A stretch of DNA of 64,000 nt from Primula veris (GCA_963682055.1 OY821749.1:24869631-24933630); one strand, 5' to 3'. Positions 26,357 through 39,300 are shown, counted from the stretch's first letter. Made by a program: numbers and translations. Notes: generated by a model not told the origin, from the letters alone.

Positions 26357-28659
26357 TGTAACGACTCAGAAATTTGTGTAGTTATTATGGTCTATTAACC
26401 ATTTTATTAGTGGTATTAATATTTATTGGGCGTTGTGTAGTGATTATTTTGGTTGCAAAAAAATATTTGTGTAAGTGTGTAATATAACTTGAAATAATTT
26501 ATTATAACGTAATTGTGTTTGGGTGTTAATTGAATAAATAATAGTTACATGGACTTGAGTGGTAATTGAATTAATAAAAAAAAAAACTAAACCTAATTGG
26601 TAATACACATATACAGTATATAGATATATATATACATACTTTACATACACAGCCGTACATATACATATACATATACGCATAATACACATATACACATAAT
26701 ACACATATACATATATATTGAGTGAGAGGGAGAGAGAGAGAGCAAGAGCCGACAGAGAAGAGTTGCCGGTGACAAACCAGCGACTGTAGTTGGGTGTTTT
26801 TTCTTTGGGTTTCTTCGTGGTCGCTTCGGAGGCTGATATCGAGGTCTTCGGGTGTCCGTTTTTCGCAATCAAATACATTTTCTTAATCTACTCGTCGATA
26901 TCTATCTACCTGTGTAAGCCTGCTTCTCCGATTTTCACTTTTATAAAAACCCAGTTTTTACGATTTTATTAATAATCCGAAATTAGCCTTTTATATTGAT
27001 TCGTGCCTTATTTTAATTACATAATAGGGGCTGTTAAGGACTGTCGCTAGGCTGTCCAGATTTTATTAGGTGGTACGGTTCGAGTTTGGGAGTTTTTACA
27101 AACGAGCTCTCGTTTGTTTCGGTAAGGGGGAAGAATATGATTTCGCTTTAAAAGCGGGATTTATGTGTTGCTTGTTGCATGTTAATTTAGGTTCGGATAT
27201 TGATATATGTTGTTATGGCAATTATGGTGGTGCAGTTGTAGTATAATAACTAATGATTTTGTATTTACTATGCTTAACATATAATTCGTGAAAATAAGAT
27301 ATAAATTAAACCTTTGAGAAGTGTTGAAGGTGGTGGCAATGTGTATACATATGTGGTGGTATTGTGATTAAAATAATGTGTTTCAAATGACATTCGATAA
27401 TTAATTAACTATAACATTACAGTGTTGTGTATTATTTTCGGTGTGTGGACTTTGCTGTTTTTTTTTGTCCTTTTGGAGCTTTTATATATATATATATATA
27501 TTTTCTGGGATTGTAGTACCAATGTGTGGGGTACCATTGTATGATGGGTCCCTGAGCAGTGGCTCTAAAGGTGGGTACATTGTACCATTGTGGATTTAAG
27601 GATGAGCCCCGGAGGCTTACGGTGAGAGCCCGGAAACTTGCGCAAGTATTAGGTGTATCGGTACCATAGGGGTAGTGCCCTTAAAGCCGGCCCCATATCT
27701 CTAGTCACATACGGTAGTGTCAGCGTGTGGGTGGGGGTACCATTGTATTATGGGTCCTTGAGCAGTGGCTCTAAAGGTGGGTACGTATGTGAGCAATCCC
27801 GACTTGGTTTTCGTTGAGTTTTATTTTTATTATCATAATCTATTTATTTAAACCTTGTTTATTTGTTCATTTATTGTGAATGTGTAAGTTACTGAGGTGG
27901 TTACATTTCCCATAAAAATTGCCTTGTCATTATTTATCATGATAATATAGTTGCCATGTTAGGATTGTGTGTGCGTGCTTAGTAGCATGCGCCGCTTTTT
28001 AAGCGAGATTGTTTTCTTACCTCCTTTCTTTGTTTTCTGTACGTTTTGTTTTCAATCGACGTACAGGTGCCGACGTAAGCCGTGACGAAGCTTAGAGTGA
28101 TTGCTAGTGGCTCAGTTATCGGATTACACTTGATCGTGTGCACGTTAGACTTTTTATTCATGTTGGATTATTCATTTAGTTGAGCCATGTTGGCCTAATA
28201 AGTGTTATCGCGAGTTGTTCGTTATTTGCATACAAATACTTTATTCGTACCTCATTTATTTTGACCATATGTTATGGAGCTTGATGGTTAGCTGGGTTGG
28301 ATGTGACATTTTATCTTGGATTGATTTTTTAGAAATATCGCGATTGGCGAGTTTTAATTATCTATATCATGTTGTTGAACAGGTTGATTTTTGTGGAAAC
28401 AAATAGATACGTAAAGGTCATGCCGAAATTTCTATAAATCATTTTATTAAAATTGCTTTCTTTTCGTATTGTCACATTTGAGCGTTGTTGGCTACCCTTA
28501 GGCCAATAATGACTCAAATATGACTATCGGCATGTCCTGAAGGATCCGTTTGGTTTTTATTTAGTGTGTGGTCGAATGCTTCCGCATATTTTGTTATTTA
28601 AACCTTTTTCTTTTAAATAATATTCACTACTCGGGTTTACCCAAATCCGGGGCGTGACA
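26357..28659 (+). repeat. 3' LTR
   Basis: Same length as the 5' LTR and identical in every block I compared. The embedded short ORFs fall at exactly +7438 with the same translations. It ends CGTGACA and is followed by TATAG. Confidence 0.97.
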
Positions 28660-28664
28660 TATAG
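28660..28664. repeat. Target site duplication, right (TATAG)
   Basis: Second copy of the 5 bp duplicated on insertion. Removing one copy plus the element restores the coding frame around [12 protein letters not shown]. Confidence 0.95.
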
Positions 28665-29419
28665 CGTTGCCAATATCGCTTCTCATCAGTAGGAGGTTGA
28701 TTCGCGATGGCTCGTTCATAAACCTCTCGAATTCTCTCACTATTTCCGACACTTTCCTCCAAGCGTATATAATCAAACCACGTATCATAATTAAGAGGGT
28801 TTTTCTTCACCTCATCCTCATATTGAAACCTCCTTTTCCCAATAATTGCATCTTCAATTCCTTCCCCAAACTGCTTCTCAAAAGTGACAGATTTCTTACA
28901 TAGATCCTCAGCACTCCTTTTAGGAAAATGATCAAGGGCAAACTTGAATATACACCTTGCCCTTTCTGTCTCCTTACATGGCTCCTCAAACTCTGCGAAA
29001 GCCGCAAAAAGCTGTTCCACATCTTCCTCATCGGCTAATCTTTCGACAGCTTTTACGTAACCGCTTTTCTTCTCCAAATTTCCGAAACGTATGCACGCGC
29101 TTACTTTGGGGTGACACACTACAAATCTCTCAAAAATGTCCCTAGCTCTTTCGATTTCGTTATAACGCAGCTCAAATTTGATGTAGGAGAGCCATCCTTG
29201 CTGATCCGGTTGCCCTGCCATTCATCTCTCGAATACCTGCCTTGCACCAGCAACATTACCGAGCCTTTCTTCCATATGTATGTATTTGTACCAAAGCTGA
29301 TTAACTCTGGGTAAAAGAGTAACAGCTCTATCTCACACATTCCTAGCATGATTGATGAACTTATTTTTCATCTCTACTTCTGCATACTTTAACCAAACTG
29401 TATGGTTTCTGTAGCCAGC
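28660..29419 (-). pseudogene. Crooked-neck (CLF1/CRNKL1)-like pseudogene, exon 2 5' part
   Basis: HAT repeats of the splicing factor, read on the minus strand after an AG acceptor at 29420-29421. Conserved blocks are [57 protein letters not shown] and YDTWFDYIRLEESVG. Two Trp codons have become TGA: 29333-29335 (expected ARNVWDRAV) and 29222-29224 (expected FERWM). A stretch of about ten codons is also missing between GNLEKKSGYVK and AVERLADEEDVEQ when compared with the remembered family sequence. All three stops in the gene are G:C to A:T changes giving TGA. The part ends at QRY, where the retrotransposon sits. Confidence 0.92.
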
Positions 29420-29424
29420 CTGTT

Positions 29425-30119
29425 TGCATAAATAATCCATTTAGCCCAAGAAACAGAAGTAAATAACATTTAACTAATCAATTATGGAGGGATAAGTAAA
29501 AAGTACTTACGTATGCATATATATATATAACTAGTCACTATGCCAACAATGCCCTAGCTTCCTAGGAAAACTAATAATGGCATGTACAAAAACACCAAAC
29601 ATACACCAAAACACTTCCAAAATAAATAATAACAATAAAAAAGAGATAAAAAGGACCTGGAGAGCGCGTTCCTAGACCGACCTAGCGCGATTAAAGTCTT
29701 TATGTATGTATGTGTGTGTGTGTATATAGTAATCACTACGCCAATGCCCTAGCTTTTCCTTGAAAATCAATAATGACATACACTAAAACACCAATCATAC
29801 ACCAAAACACTTCCTAAACAAATAACAACAAAAAACAAAAAAAAAGTGATAAGAAGGTATCTCGAGAGCACGTTCTCAGATCGACTTAGCGCAATTAAGT
29901 CTTCATGTATGTATATACATACATACATATAACCAATCACTATGCCAATGCCCTAGCTTCCTTGAAACTCAATAACGACATACCCAAAAACACCAAGTAC
30001 GGACTAAAACACTTTCTAAACAAATAATAATAACAAAAAAGCGATAAAAGCTACCTAGACAAATAATAACACCAAATAAGTACTTACGTATGCATATACA
30101 TACATATACACACACACAC

Positions 30120-30169
<50 letters not shown>

Positions 30170-31057
30170 CTAATCACTACGCCAATGCCCTAGCTTCCTT
30201 GAAAATCAATAACGACATACACAAAAACACTTTCTAAACAAATAATATAAAAAACAAAAAATATTTATAAAAGGCACCTCAATAGCGCGTTCCCAGATGG
30301 ACCTAGTGCGATCAAACTCCCCCAGAGACTCTTCCCACCGAGCATACTTAACCCAAACCCTAATATCCCCCATAAACCTCCTTATACGATCCTCATACTC
30401 CTTCCGCTTCCTCAGCTTATACTAGTTGAGCTCGTTCGTATCGGTTATCTTATGCTTAGGCAGAGATCAGGTCCCTGCCACATGGCGAGTTTCCCGGAGG
30501 CTGTGATCGGCGGTTATCTGGACTCCGACGGGGGCCTTGTTTTTGACGTGTCGGTCGCCGGAGCTTCTGTACTTGTGTGTCTAGTGTTTTCCAACTATTT
30601 AGTAAGTACTTACGTATGCATATATATATATATATATAATTAGTCACTACACCAATGCCCTAACTTCCTAGGAAAACCAATAATATTGACATACACAAAA
30701 AACACCAAATATGCCCTACAACACATTCTAAAGAAATAATAATTAAAAAAAAAAGCGATAAAAGCACCTCGAAAGTGCGTTCCCAGACCGACCTAGCGCG
30801 ATAAAAATACTTATGTATGCATACACACAGTCAGACACACACACACATAAAAATCAATAATGATATACAAAAAAACACCAAGCATACACTAAAACACTTA
30901 CTAATTAAACAAATAACAACAACAACAAAAAAAGAGATAAAAAGGTACCTCATGAATAGCGCTTTCCTAGACCGACTTCAAAGTACTAATTATATAAGCA
31001 TATGTTATAAATTCATTGGCTAAACCTATCGTGGAGGTGGAATTTTCAGCTTCTGAA

Positions 31058-31109
<52 letters not shown>

Positions 31110-31218
31110 ACTAATCACTATACGTCTATGTCATGAATGCCCTAGCTTCCTAATGACATACACAAAAACAATAACTAAATTTCTCCATAATTAATAACAA
31201 CGCAATAAATAAAACAAC
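29425..31218 (-). repeat. Array of partial copies of exon 1 end plus intron 1 start
   Basis: The interval is built of repeats that each contain, on the + strand, a block like CTAATCACTACGCCAATGCC, then CACCAA, ACACTTTCTAAACAAATAA, GATAAAAG and CCTCGAGAGCGCG, and then GACCTAGCGCGAT. The last part is the end of exon 1 with its splice donor, read in reverse. Copies of the junction are seen near 29655, 29858, 30275, 30767, 30948 and the original near 31216, with spacings of roughly 180-210 bp or multiples. A degenerate remnant lies near 30050. TA/CA microsatellites separate the units (for example 29511-29530, 30100-30170, 31060-31110). Most units keep only 20-35 bp of exon. Confidence 0.85.
30278..30569 (-). 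pseudogene. Duplicated, degraded crooked-neck exon 1
   Basis: A nearly full second copy of exon 1. It is 292 nt against 294 for the copy at 31219-31512, because of a 2 bp deletion after ACACGT near the start. The start codon reads CAG instead of ATG, and two stops follow the restored frame (GT-stop-SLPKHKITD and ELN-stop-YKLRKRKEYED). The end, VWVKYARWEESLGEF then RSIWERAIE and a GTGCC donor, is closer to the usual family sequence (Trp in SIWER) than the intact copy is, which suggests the two copies diverged from a common functional exon. Confidence 0.85.
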
Positions 31219-31512
31219 CTCGATAACGCGTTCAAAGATGGACCTAGCGCGATCAAACTCCCCCATAAACATCTCCCACTTAGCATATTTAATCCAAACC
31301 CCAATATCTCCCCTAACCCTCCGTAACCGATCCTCATTTTTCTCTCTCTTCCTCAACTTGTACTCTTTAAGCTCCGTAACATCGGTTATCTTCTGGTTAG
31401 GCGGAGATTGGGTCTCCGCTACGTGGCGAGCTTCGCGGAGGATCTGATCGGAGATTATCTGTACTCCGGCGGGGGACTTGTTCTTCACACGTGTCGCTCG
31501 CCGGAGCTTCAT
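31219..31512 (-). pseudogene. Crooked-neck-like exon 1 (open, but of a broken gene)
   Basis: An open 98-codon exon from ATG at 31512 to a GAG/GT donor at 31219/31218. It carries the family N-terminus: VKNKSPAGVQIISDQILREA, then KITDVTELKEYKLRKREKNED and the first HAT repeat IGVWIKYAKWEMFMGEFDRA, ending SIFERVIE. It joins in phase 0 to AGYRNHT at 29419. Exons 1 and 2 together would give about 659 residues against roughly 700 for plant homologues. SIFER replaces the usual SIWER. The downstream exon is destroyed, so I call the whole locus a pseudogene; a short N-terminal peptide could still be made. Confidence 0.85.
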
Positions 31513-33393
31513 AATTCATATATATATGTATATATATCGTATGTATAGAGAGAGAGAGAGATTAAGGAAAAACAATTATAATTTTATTTATAGGAAACCA
31601 GTCCACTATTAATAATTTTTTTTTAGTTTTAATTTTTAATTAATTTTAGTATAATTATAGTAAGGTTCATAATATATGTTAGATTTTTTTTTTGATTTTT
31701 TTTTTAACCTGACACATAGTATTTCTTTTGTGTCCCTGAGTTGAACGGTGACCAAAATTTTTTTTATTTTTTTTTATATAAATTTTGATTAAAATTTATA
31801 TTTATGATAGTTTACATTAGAGTTTTATATCTTTATTTGTGTTTTTATTGTGTTGTAATATTTGTTTTTAATTTATTAAAACTAATTTGTCTAATATATA
31901 ATTAAAACAAAAAATAATTTTTTTTTTTGAAAATAGATCGTCTAACCGTCCGTTTTCTAATCTAACGGTGTATGAATTAACGGTATACTGTACTGTCCAA
32001 CAAAGTGACGGCACAAAATGGAAATCCGATAACACAGCATAAATAATAATTAATCGGTTCATGACGCTAGTGTTACTATTTACGAGTATTTACGTAGATG
32101 AGAGTGTTATATTTGAGATTTTGGGTAAAATGCAAATAAGCACTAGAGTTATGGGTTATTTGTAAATAACCCCCAGAAACTGTCAATTCCTGCTATTTAC
32201 CCACATGCCATGAACTATTATCGACTCCAAGTTCATCTGTAAAATACAATGACATGATTTTTTATTTATTTGTTCGTTTTGAAAAGTTGTTTTGTTTAAT
32301 ATGTGTAGTTTGTCGATGCGTAATGTATATAAGTTTTATGATTTTGAGCTTGATTACGTTTTGGAATGAGTTGGAAATAAAATGACCTTTTATAAGTTAT
32401 GAAACCTATAATGGAATATCGGTCTAGCAATCCTATTTTGGGAATTAGTTTGATTATGACCATGTATAGTTTATTACTCCGTATTACTTATAACTGGTTA
32501 AATGTGGGGGCAAAAAAATATATGATTATATGTAGTTTATTATTTTATTTGTATAGAGAGGTTTTACTGAAGGAACTATAACACATTTAGGGATAACTTG
32601 TTTTTATGTTATATACCGTAGTTTATTATTTTATTTGTATAGAGAGATTTTACTGAAGGAACTAGAACACATTTAGGGATGACAACTTGTTTTTATGTTA
32701 TATACTGTAGTTTATTTTCCTGGCTTTAAAGAAAATAGCAGTGTCTGCAACTGAAAGAAGTTCCTCTAAATAATTAAAATTTAAAACCCAACTACATAAC
32801 AGCAGTAGCTGAACAGCACTTCCAATGCCAAAAACTGAAGTGAACCGCGCTGTACCTACGAATGCCCAGTTAGAAAGAAACTAGCTTCCGAAATACATAT
32901 GCACAATAACTAAGAAAGAAACTAGCTTCCGAAATAGAGATGCACAATAACTTAGAAAGAAACTAGCTTCTGAAATAGAGATGCACACACAAAGATGATT
33001 GATCAAGACTTATAAAGCTCTTGATTACGCAGCGTTAATCACAAGTCGCCCTTTAGCTTCATGTTTCATTCTAGACCTGTCTTCTGTGACACGAACCTAG
33101 TCTATGACAAATACACTTTGGTCTTTGATTTCAAGCAAATAGTTAAATTCAGCAATCGCCGAAATAATTTTACATGTATTATGTACGGGCAGTTCGCTCT
33201 CATTTTTTTTCAAGCTTTTTGCCCTTTACAAAGATAGTCTCACTTCCTTTAAGAGGCAATGGCCAATCCAGACCGAACCTTTCATATACAAAATCCCAAC
33301 AAATACACACACTGACCGGTGACCAAAAAACCAAATAAAGTAGCAACAATCAAGTTGCCTTCACATAAAATGTTGTGAAGAAACGAGATACTT
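31513..33393. other. AT-rich spacer with two tandem repeats
   Basis: No gene seen. It holds a GAGA/TATA microsatellite at 31515-31561, long T/A runs at 31600-31930, an 86 bp tandem duplication near 32531-32712 (anchor GTATAGAGAG at 32551 and 32637), and a triple 41 bp repeat. Confidence 0.6.
32873..32990. repeat. Three 41 bp tandem repeats
   Basis: The anchor GAAAGAAACTAGCTTC starts at 32873, 32914 and 32955. The units are nearly identical (CCGAAATA versus CTGAAATA, and ACATATGC versus GAGATGC). They lie about 400 bp past the ETO1 stop codon, possibly beyond or within its 3' UTR. Confidence 0.85.
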
Positions 33394-36300
33394 TTACCCG
33401 CTCTCTTCTTTTTCTGCCTCGTTATCTCTTTCTCGTCCTCTATTATAAAGCTCGAGTGTTTCTGAATGGGTGGCATCAAGACAGAGGGCTGCCTCGCAAT
33501 CTCGGAGCATGGATGTGCTGTCGCCCATAGAATCTTGAAAAGCAGCTCGAAGATGTAAAAGTTGTAAATCCGGCTTAAAAGCTATAGCTTTAGAAAGCTC
33601 GGATATTGCTTCAGCTTCCTTGTGGTCATCCATTAGAACTGAAAATGCCAAAATAGTACATACGAGTTTCAGTAAATATAGAAAATAAGAACATAATATA
33701 ATCTTTCAATTTCAGTGTAAGAAACTATATAAAACTTGAAAAGAGGAGCATCAACTTTGGGGAGACGTTCAGATCTTCAATTTTCTGAGAGGTGAAATTT
33801 GTACAAAAATCTACGAGGGTTACCTTTTTAATTAATCTGGTAATGGTTCAGACATGTTTTATTCAAGAGAGTTTTTCACTTTATGCTATCAGAACAGTAC
33901 CCCCCACAAAGCAAATCTCGACAATTGGATAATAAAGTGCTTGGGTATCATGGTATTTAGCATTTTCATGCCGATCACACACTACTAAATGTGGATTAAG
34001 AGATGTGAAATGTAGGACTACAATATCTAAGGAAAGAAAAAGGAGAGAACACGGAATTACTAAACGGTAGAAGCCCTAAAAACATCTGTCCAGTACTGAA
34101 ACCATACACAACTTTCCTATTACCCTATTCCAAAATGAGCACTTGAGCAGATCCCACTAATTGAACATAAAAACTAAAACTAAAAAGCAAAGTAATCAGT
34201 GACTTGTATGCGCTTACATAAGTTATCATCAGTGCTTCGGTTCAAATATGTTTTCATGCACTACAGATGACACGCCATACAACAATTGTTGATAAACTTT
34301 TGCTTTTCTTTTTCTCCTTTTTTTTAAAAAAGCTTAAAATTTAAGAAAAAGGAAACAATAAGGAGGCTTACAAGCTAATCAAACTAGTCAGGCTTTCCGC
34401 CTACAAGCAAACAGAAGCACTTAGTCTAATCACATGGCAGCTAGCACCAACCCCGCCAAACCTCTTAAAACCGGTAAAAATCCATGTAATTGCTCAATTA
34501 GTACCTTTTCTATCTAATGACGTTGCAGTTTCTCTCTTTATATTATGAAATATTACTAAAAAAAGTAACTAATAGAATAAAAATCCAATTTAGTGATGAA
34601 AATAAGAAACTGATGATGCAAACAAGAAGTGCCTGTAGAGCATATTATTTCTGTATATCGTCTAACTCTCCAACTCCAAAATTTTGTGAGCATTATTTTC
34701 AGCACTCAAAACCCATGTACCTATAGGTACTTGCTTTCCTAGATAACCAATCACAGTGTGTTTGAAGACAATTAATTGTGTCTGTTGATTTGCAGTTCGA
34801 GAGTTCATGTGATCTGCTTTGAAGGACTCACATATCCCACTCGATACAAAGATTTTGTGACAGTGTACTTTGCTTAGCATCTATAACCTCTTGTGTAGCA
34901 ATATTCTTTGCATACTAGATTGCTAGCCAAATCGAGTCCTATCTGTTTAAATGGGATGATACTCTAATTTAAGTCAGTAAGGTACTGCAACAATCAGAAA
35001 CTTCCCTGGGGAAGAGGATTATTTTATAGATATCAAAGCCCCATAAATAATAAGTCAACAAACAAGTATTAATTAGGCCATCCTTGGAGATGAGACAACA
35101 TTTAACTATTTTCTAGTGTGGTTTTGGATTTTCATATGGTGAGTCATTTCTTCAAGCTGACTCTAAAACAACTCAAACTCAGAAAAGAATATCCTCGCAT
35201 TTTTTTTTGGGCTGTTGATATTATAGCTCACCCGTAAAACATACCCAAATTTATACCGAATTGGTTTTATAAGCAAGTAACAATAAACCAGTTTTTGAAG
35301 TAAAAAAAACATGGTGTAAATAAGTAAAAGTTGAAGAATCAGATTTTACACAAAAATTTCAAAACACTAGACCAGACTGGTATTTTCGACCTATACTTGG
35401 TCACTTTTCGAACCACTGTTCTAAGAGATATTCTCAACTTTTTTTAAATTGCCTACACCAATATATTTCCAAAATCAAGATTTTGGCTTCAAATGAGAGA
35501 CCAAAAAAAGTGTAGGAAGTCTCCTAACAAGTTGCTAGTGACTATGCACGTCTATGCATTGATTCTCAATAAATATATTACAAACAGCAACAGGAAAGTA
35601 AGTTAAATGGGTATAGGCATATACATTTATTATGCAAATAATTCTTCTACTTTCCGTCTTCCTAGTTTTCAGCTAGGAGAAAGATAATAAACAAGGTGAT
35701 CCTAATTTTCCACTTGGAAAAAGCCTAAGGAATCCTCTAGACAATACATTTAAAAGATTGATAGCTAAAATATTGTTAAACAGGTCAGTTATATGGCTGA
35801 GAACTCGGATAAACATAACAACTGCAACAAACAATTAACAAAGTCATAACAATCTAACCGCCTATTCATTCAGGCCTTAAACTCCGTAAGCACCATAAAG
35901 CAGGCCTTGGTACAGATGTTCCCTCACTTACTCACTCATCCCTCCATCCATCCATCTCATGAAAATCAGATATATGGTAATACAATAAAATTAGTATTTG
36001 CAACCCCAACAAGTTCAAGCGCCCAACCATTTACTATCGTAAAAAAAGAAAACTCTACAGGAGTTCATGGCAATGTGAGTGTGAGGGAACTATATTTAAA
36101 CATCCAGTTAATCCCCAGCCTCGCTGGATCAAAAGATAAAATTTGTATGTGTACCTTACAATAGCGTCTCACTGAGTTATAGTGAGTGAACCACAAGAAT
36201 ACGAAATTGAATATTAGGCATAAAATCAACAAAAATCAGACAGACAACTACGCAACCATGGTAAGGTAATTGCTGAAAGGTTTAGTTCTATCTTCAAAAT

Positions 36301-39300
36301 AATAGATGACTAAATGTAAAATTCTTTGTATAAAAAAGAAATCCTGGATACTGGAAAAAGTGACAAATGTCCAACAATTTGAAAAAATAGACCAAGGACA
36401 CACAGGCTGATCATGCAGGTTTTGTGAGAACATGTTTAATCAAAATCTGGGAAAAAATGCACCAAGGAGTCAAAGGGCAACGAGTTAAAGCAGTATGAAC
36501 TGTGCTAATATTGACAAAACTATTAAAAGTGAAAACTTGTAAAAGTACCTGCGGCCCTGTATCTATAGGGGTATGTACGCAGGGGATCTAGCCGTGTTGC
36601 CGTACTAAGATCACCCTTTGCCATGTCACGGTCACAGTATTCTGAACGTTTTTCATAAGCTGATGCATTGTTGCGGGCCTTCTCTATCAGCTTTGTCATT
36701 TCATCATATGCAGCATTCCGCTGATTTTTAAGATGATAGACACGAGCCAACCCTTGATGTGCTCGTGTATGCTTGATATCGAGGGCATTCATATAGCAAT
36801 CTGCTGCACGATCCAGCTTGTCACAGTCTACAAAGATACTTCCTAAATTATTTAAAGCCTGCAAAAATAGAATATATTTCATACACTACACGAATCTGAA
36901 ATATTTTCTGATACAATAAGATCTAATAGTAATAACAATCACTTTCTCATAGGATTAGACACTGACTTGTCCTTTTCTGAGCCGATCGGAGGGGCATCCG
37001 AGGGCTTCTTCCAAAAGTTTAACTACATATAGTGAAGACTCTGTATCAAGATTTGAATCAGCTAAAGCGTATGCTTTAAGGAAAAAAGCCTCGAATGATC
37101 TCTGGATGGATATAGAATCTTCAGCTTTAGCTAATGCTTCTTCACGGTGACCTGTGTCATATAATATCCACCCTTCATAGACAAGTTTTTCATGCTCAGA
37201 TTTAATAGAACAATTACGCGCCAAACGGAGACTTCGCATTGCAGCCTTTTGACAATTCAACCTGCAACAGTCAGCAATAGAACAATGATATGATTTGACT
37301 GTACACTAGCTAATGCGTTAACAGTGATATGAATTATGGAAATCTTTGGTAGATTTTCTTCCACAGAAAGGATAACAATAAGTCACTTAAAAAGGCAGTA
37401 GAACTGTTTTGGTTACGCTAAATTATGGTTGCATACCTTAATAAAAGCAGGGACTGTCGAAATCTCAAGAGAGCTTTTGTCGGGTCATTTCCTAGCATAT
37501 GGTGTACAACAGCCAGAGATCCGATATCATCTACACACGACCATCGATCATGCAACTGGATCCAACAATCCGCTTCACCCCACTGCTGAACATGACTGCA
37601 TAGTAACTCTACCAATTGATTTCCGTGTAACTTCCCATGGAACATCATGTAATCACAGTCCAGAGTCAAAGTCGCCCTAACGTCTCTCAGAGCAGATTCA
37701 TAATCTCTTAACAACACGAAAAGCCAAGCACGCAGCTCAAGACAGTCTGGAGACACCTTGTACCCAATTATTTTATCCATCTCCTCTATGGCGGCATAGG
37801 TCTTGTTATCCTCCATCATTTTCACCGCTCTGCACTTGAAAGGATACGAAAGAGTGGGATCGAGGTCGGTGGCTGTTTCCAAATCCCTCATTTTCTCTTT
37901 CCCACTAGAATACAAAGATCTCTCCTGATACATCCACCCCGTGGGCGTATTTTCAGAAATTAAGGAATTTATCATCTTGTAAGCCGCATACATGTGTCCA
38001 CGCTTGTACTTTGCTCTCGCCACGCCTACTTGTGAATACGTATGACCCGCCTCGAATGCAGATTCAAACCACTTCTGAGCATCTTTATACTCCTTTCTCT
38101 CAAGCATCACACATCCCAGCTGGTGAAACGAAATCCGTCTTTGCCAACCCTCAGATGCACACTCCCCAAGCCTCTCCAATAGCATCACCGTCGTGTTCGA
38201 TTTCATATCATCTTCCATTGCTATCTGGCTCACAAAATAGTATAACAAGAACGAAGAATGCCCTGCGAGAGCTAACCTCTCCCGAGCCTCAACACTACAA
38301 AAGTATCTCATCACATTTGGATTGTTTAACGAACTAGGCAGCTCTCTCAAAAATACCTGCAAACAAGCACTTACCAACAGATAAGCAGTCTCATCCAATC
38401 CGTAGTCAATCAGCAAAATAGCTTTCTCTATATCAGTTACAAGAGACGATAGATATGCATCGCAAGAAGACTTCATCTCCTCGCAACAAAACATGTTCGC
38501 TAACGAGAGAAGCTCCAGAACAACATCCGGCTCAAAAGATTCCACATTTTTCACCCGACTGAACACCTCAGCAGCCCTCATTGTCCTCACCGAAACACCA
38601 CTTTGCGAGAAGTTGATGTTCTCTCTACGTGACTCGGAAAAGCTACCATACAACATTGCATTAAAGGGTATCGAAAGCGACGCTATTCTGTACCGAACAC
38701 ACCTCACTTCCTCATCACCGAAAATAAACGAAATATCATAATCTTCCTCAGAAGTCGAACACTCATCATCTACAATCACCATCCCATCCACACTCTCTTC
38801 CCCTCTATCACTTCCCAAGCAAGCGCACGGTTCATAAACGGATTCCGGATCATACCCAGAAACCAAATTAGCCTTAGGACATTCTATTTTCTGGCCACGA
38901 CAATCCATAGACAACACCCCCATAAGCTCATCATCCCTCCTCTCAAACCTCAACCACGACGAGAGCACGACCTTAGAATGCACATCCTCGGCGTGTTGCC
39001 TAGCTAACCTTAAGCTCCTCCTAAAAAGTTTCGGATCCAAAAGCCCTTTAAAAACAGCACATTCCTCGAGATGCATATCGGTCTTTCCTAACTTGGGGCA
39101 ATCTTGGACCCTACGGAACAAATCCGCTAACGTTTCGACCAAATCAACGGACTTTAAACAAGGATCAACGTGAGGCTCAAGGGAATCCAATTGGGGCAAA
39201 CCGTAAGCCGCCAAGGCCTCGGCTAGAACGGATTTACCATCCACATTATGATTATTCACTTGAAAATGATTATTACAAGTGGATGGTTTATGCCTAATAG

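Larger units (their letters stand above)
18919..28659 (+). mobile_element. Complete Ty3/Gypsy chromovirus (Tekay/Del-like)
   Basis: A full 9741 bp LTR retrotransposon: 5' LTR 18919-21221, primer site 21225-21236, one gag-pol frame 21504-26321, polypurine tract 26349-26356, 3' LTR 26357-28659. It is flanked by perfect TATAG duplications. Both LTRs are 2303 bp at a constant offset of 7438, and all stretches I compared match exactly, which points to recent insertion. The domain order protease, RT, RNase H, integrase makes it Ty3/Gypsy, and the C-terminal chromodomain makes it a chromovirus. The long LTRs favour the Tekay/Del lineage over Reina. It lies in the second exon of the crooked-neck pseudogene, in the opposite orientation. 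Nothing in the element is visibly broken. Confidence 0.96.

Noticed and set aside
30452..30647. Overlapping ORFs on both strands
   Set aside because: They are other frames of the degraded crooked-neck exon 1 copy; the frame matching the family contains stops.
29650..31250. Regularly spaced repeats, checked as a CRISPR-like array
   Set aside because: The genome is that of a plant, units are long and degenerate, and the repeated block is a piece of exon 1 and intron 1.
17988..31512. A crooked-neck gene with a very large intron containing the retrotransposon
   Set aside because: The element is flanked by a target duplication inside a codon-continuous exon, has no splice sites at its borders, and the exon carries three premature stops.
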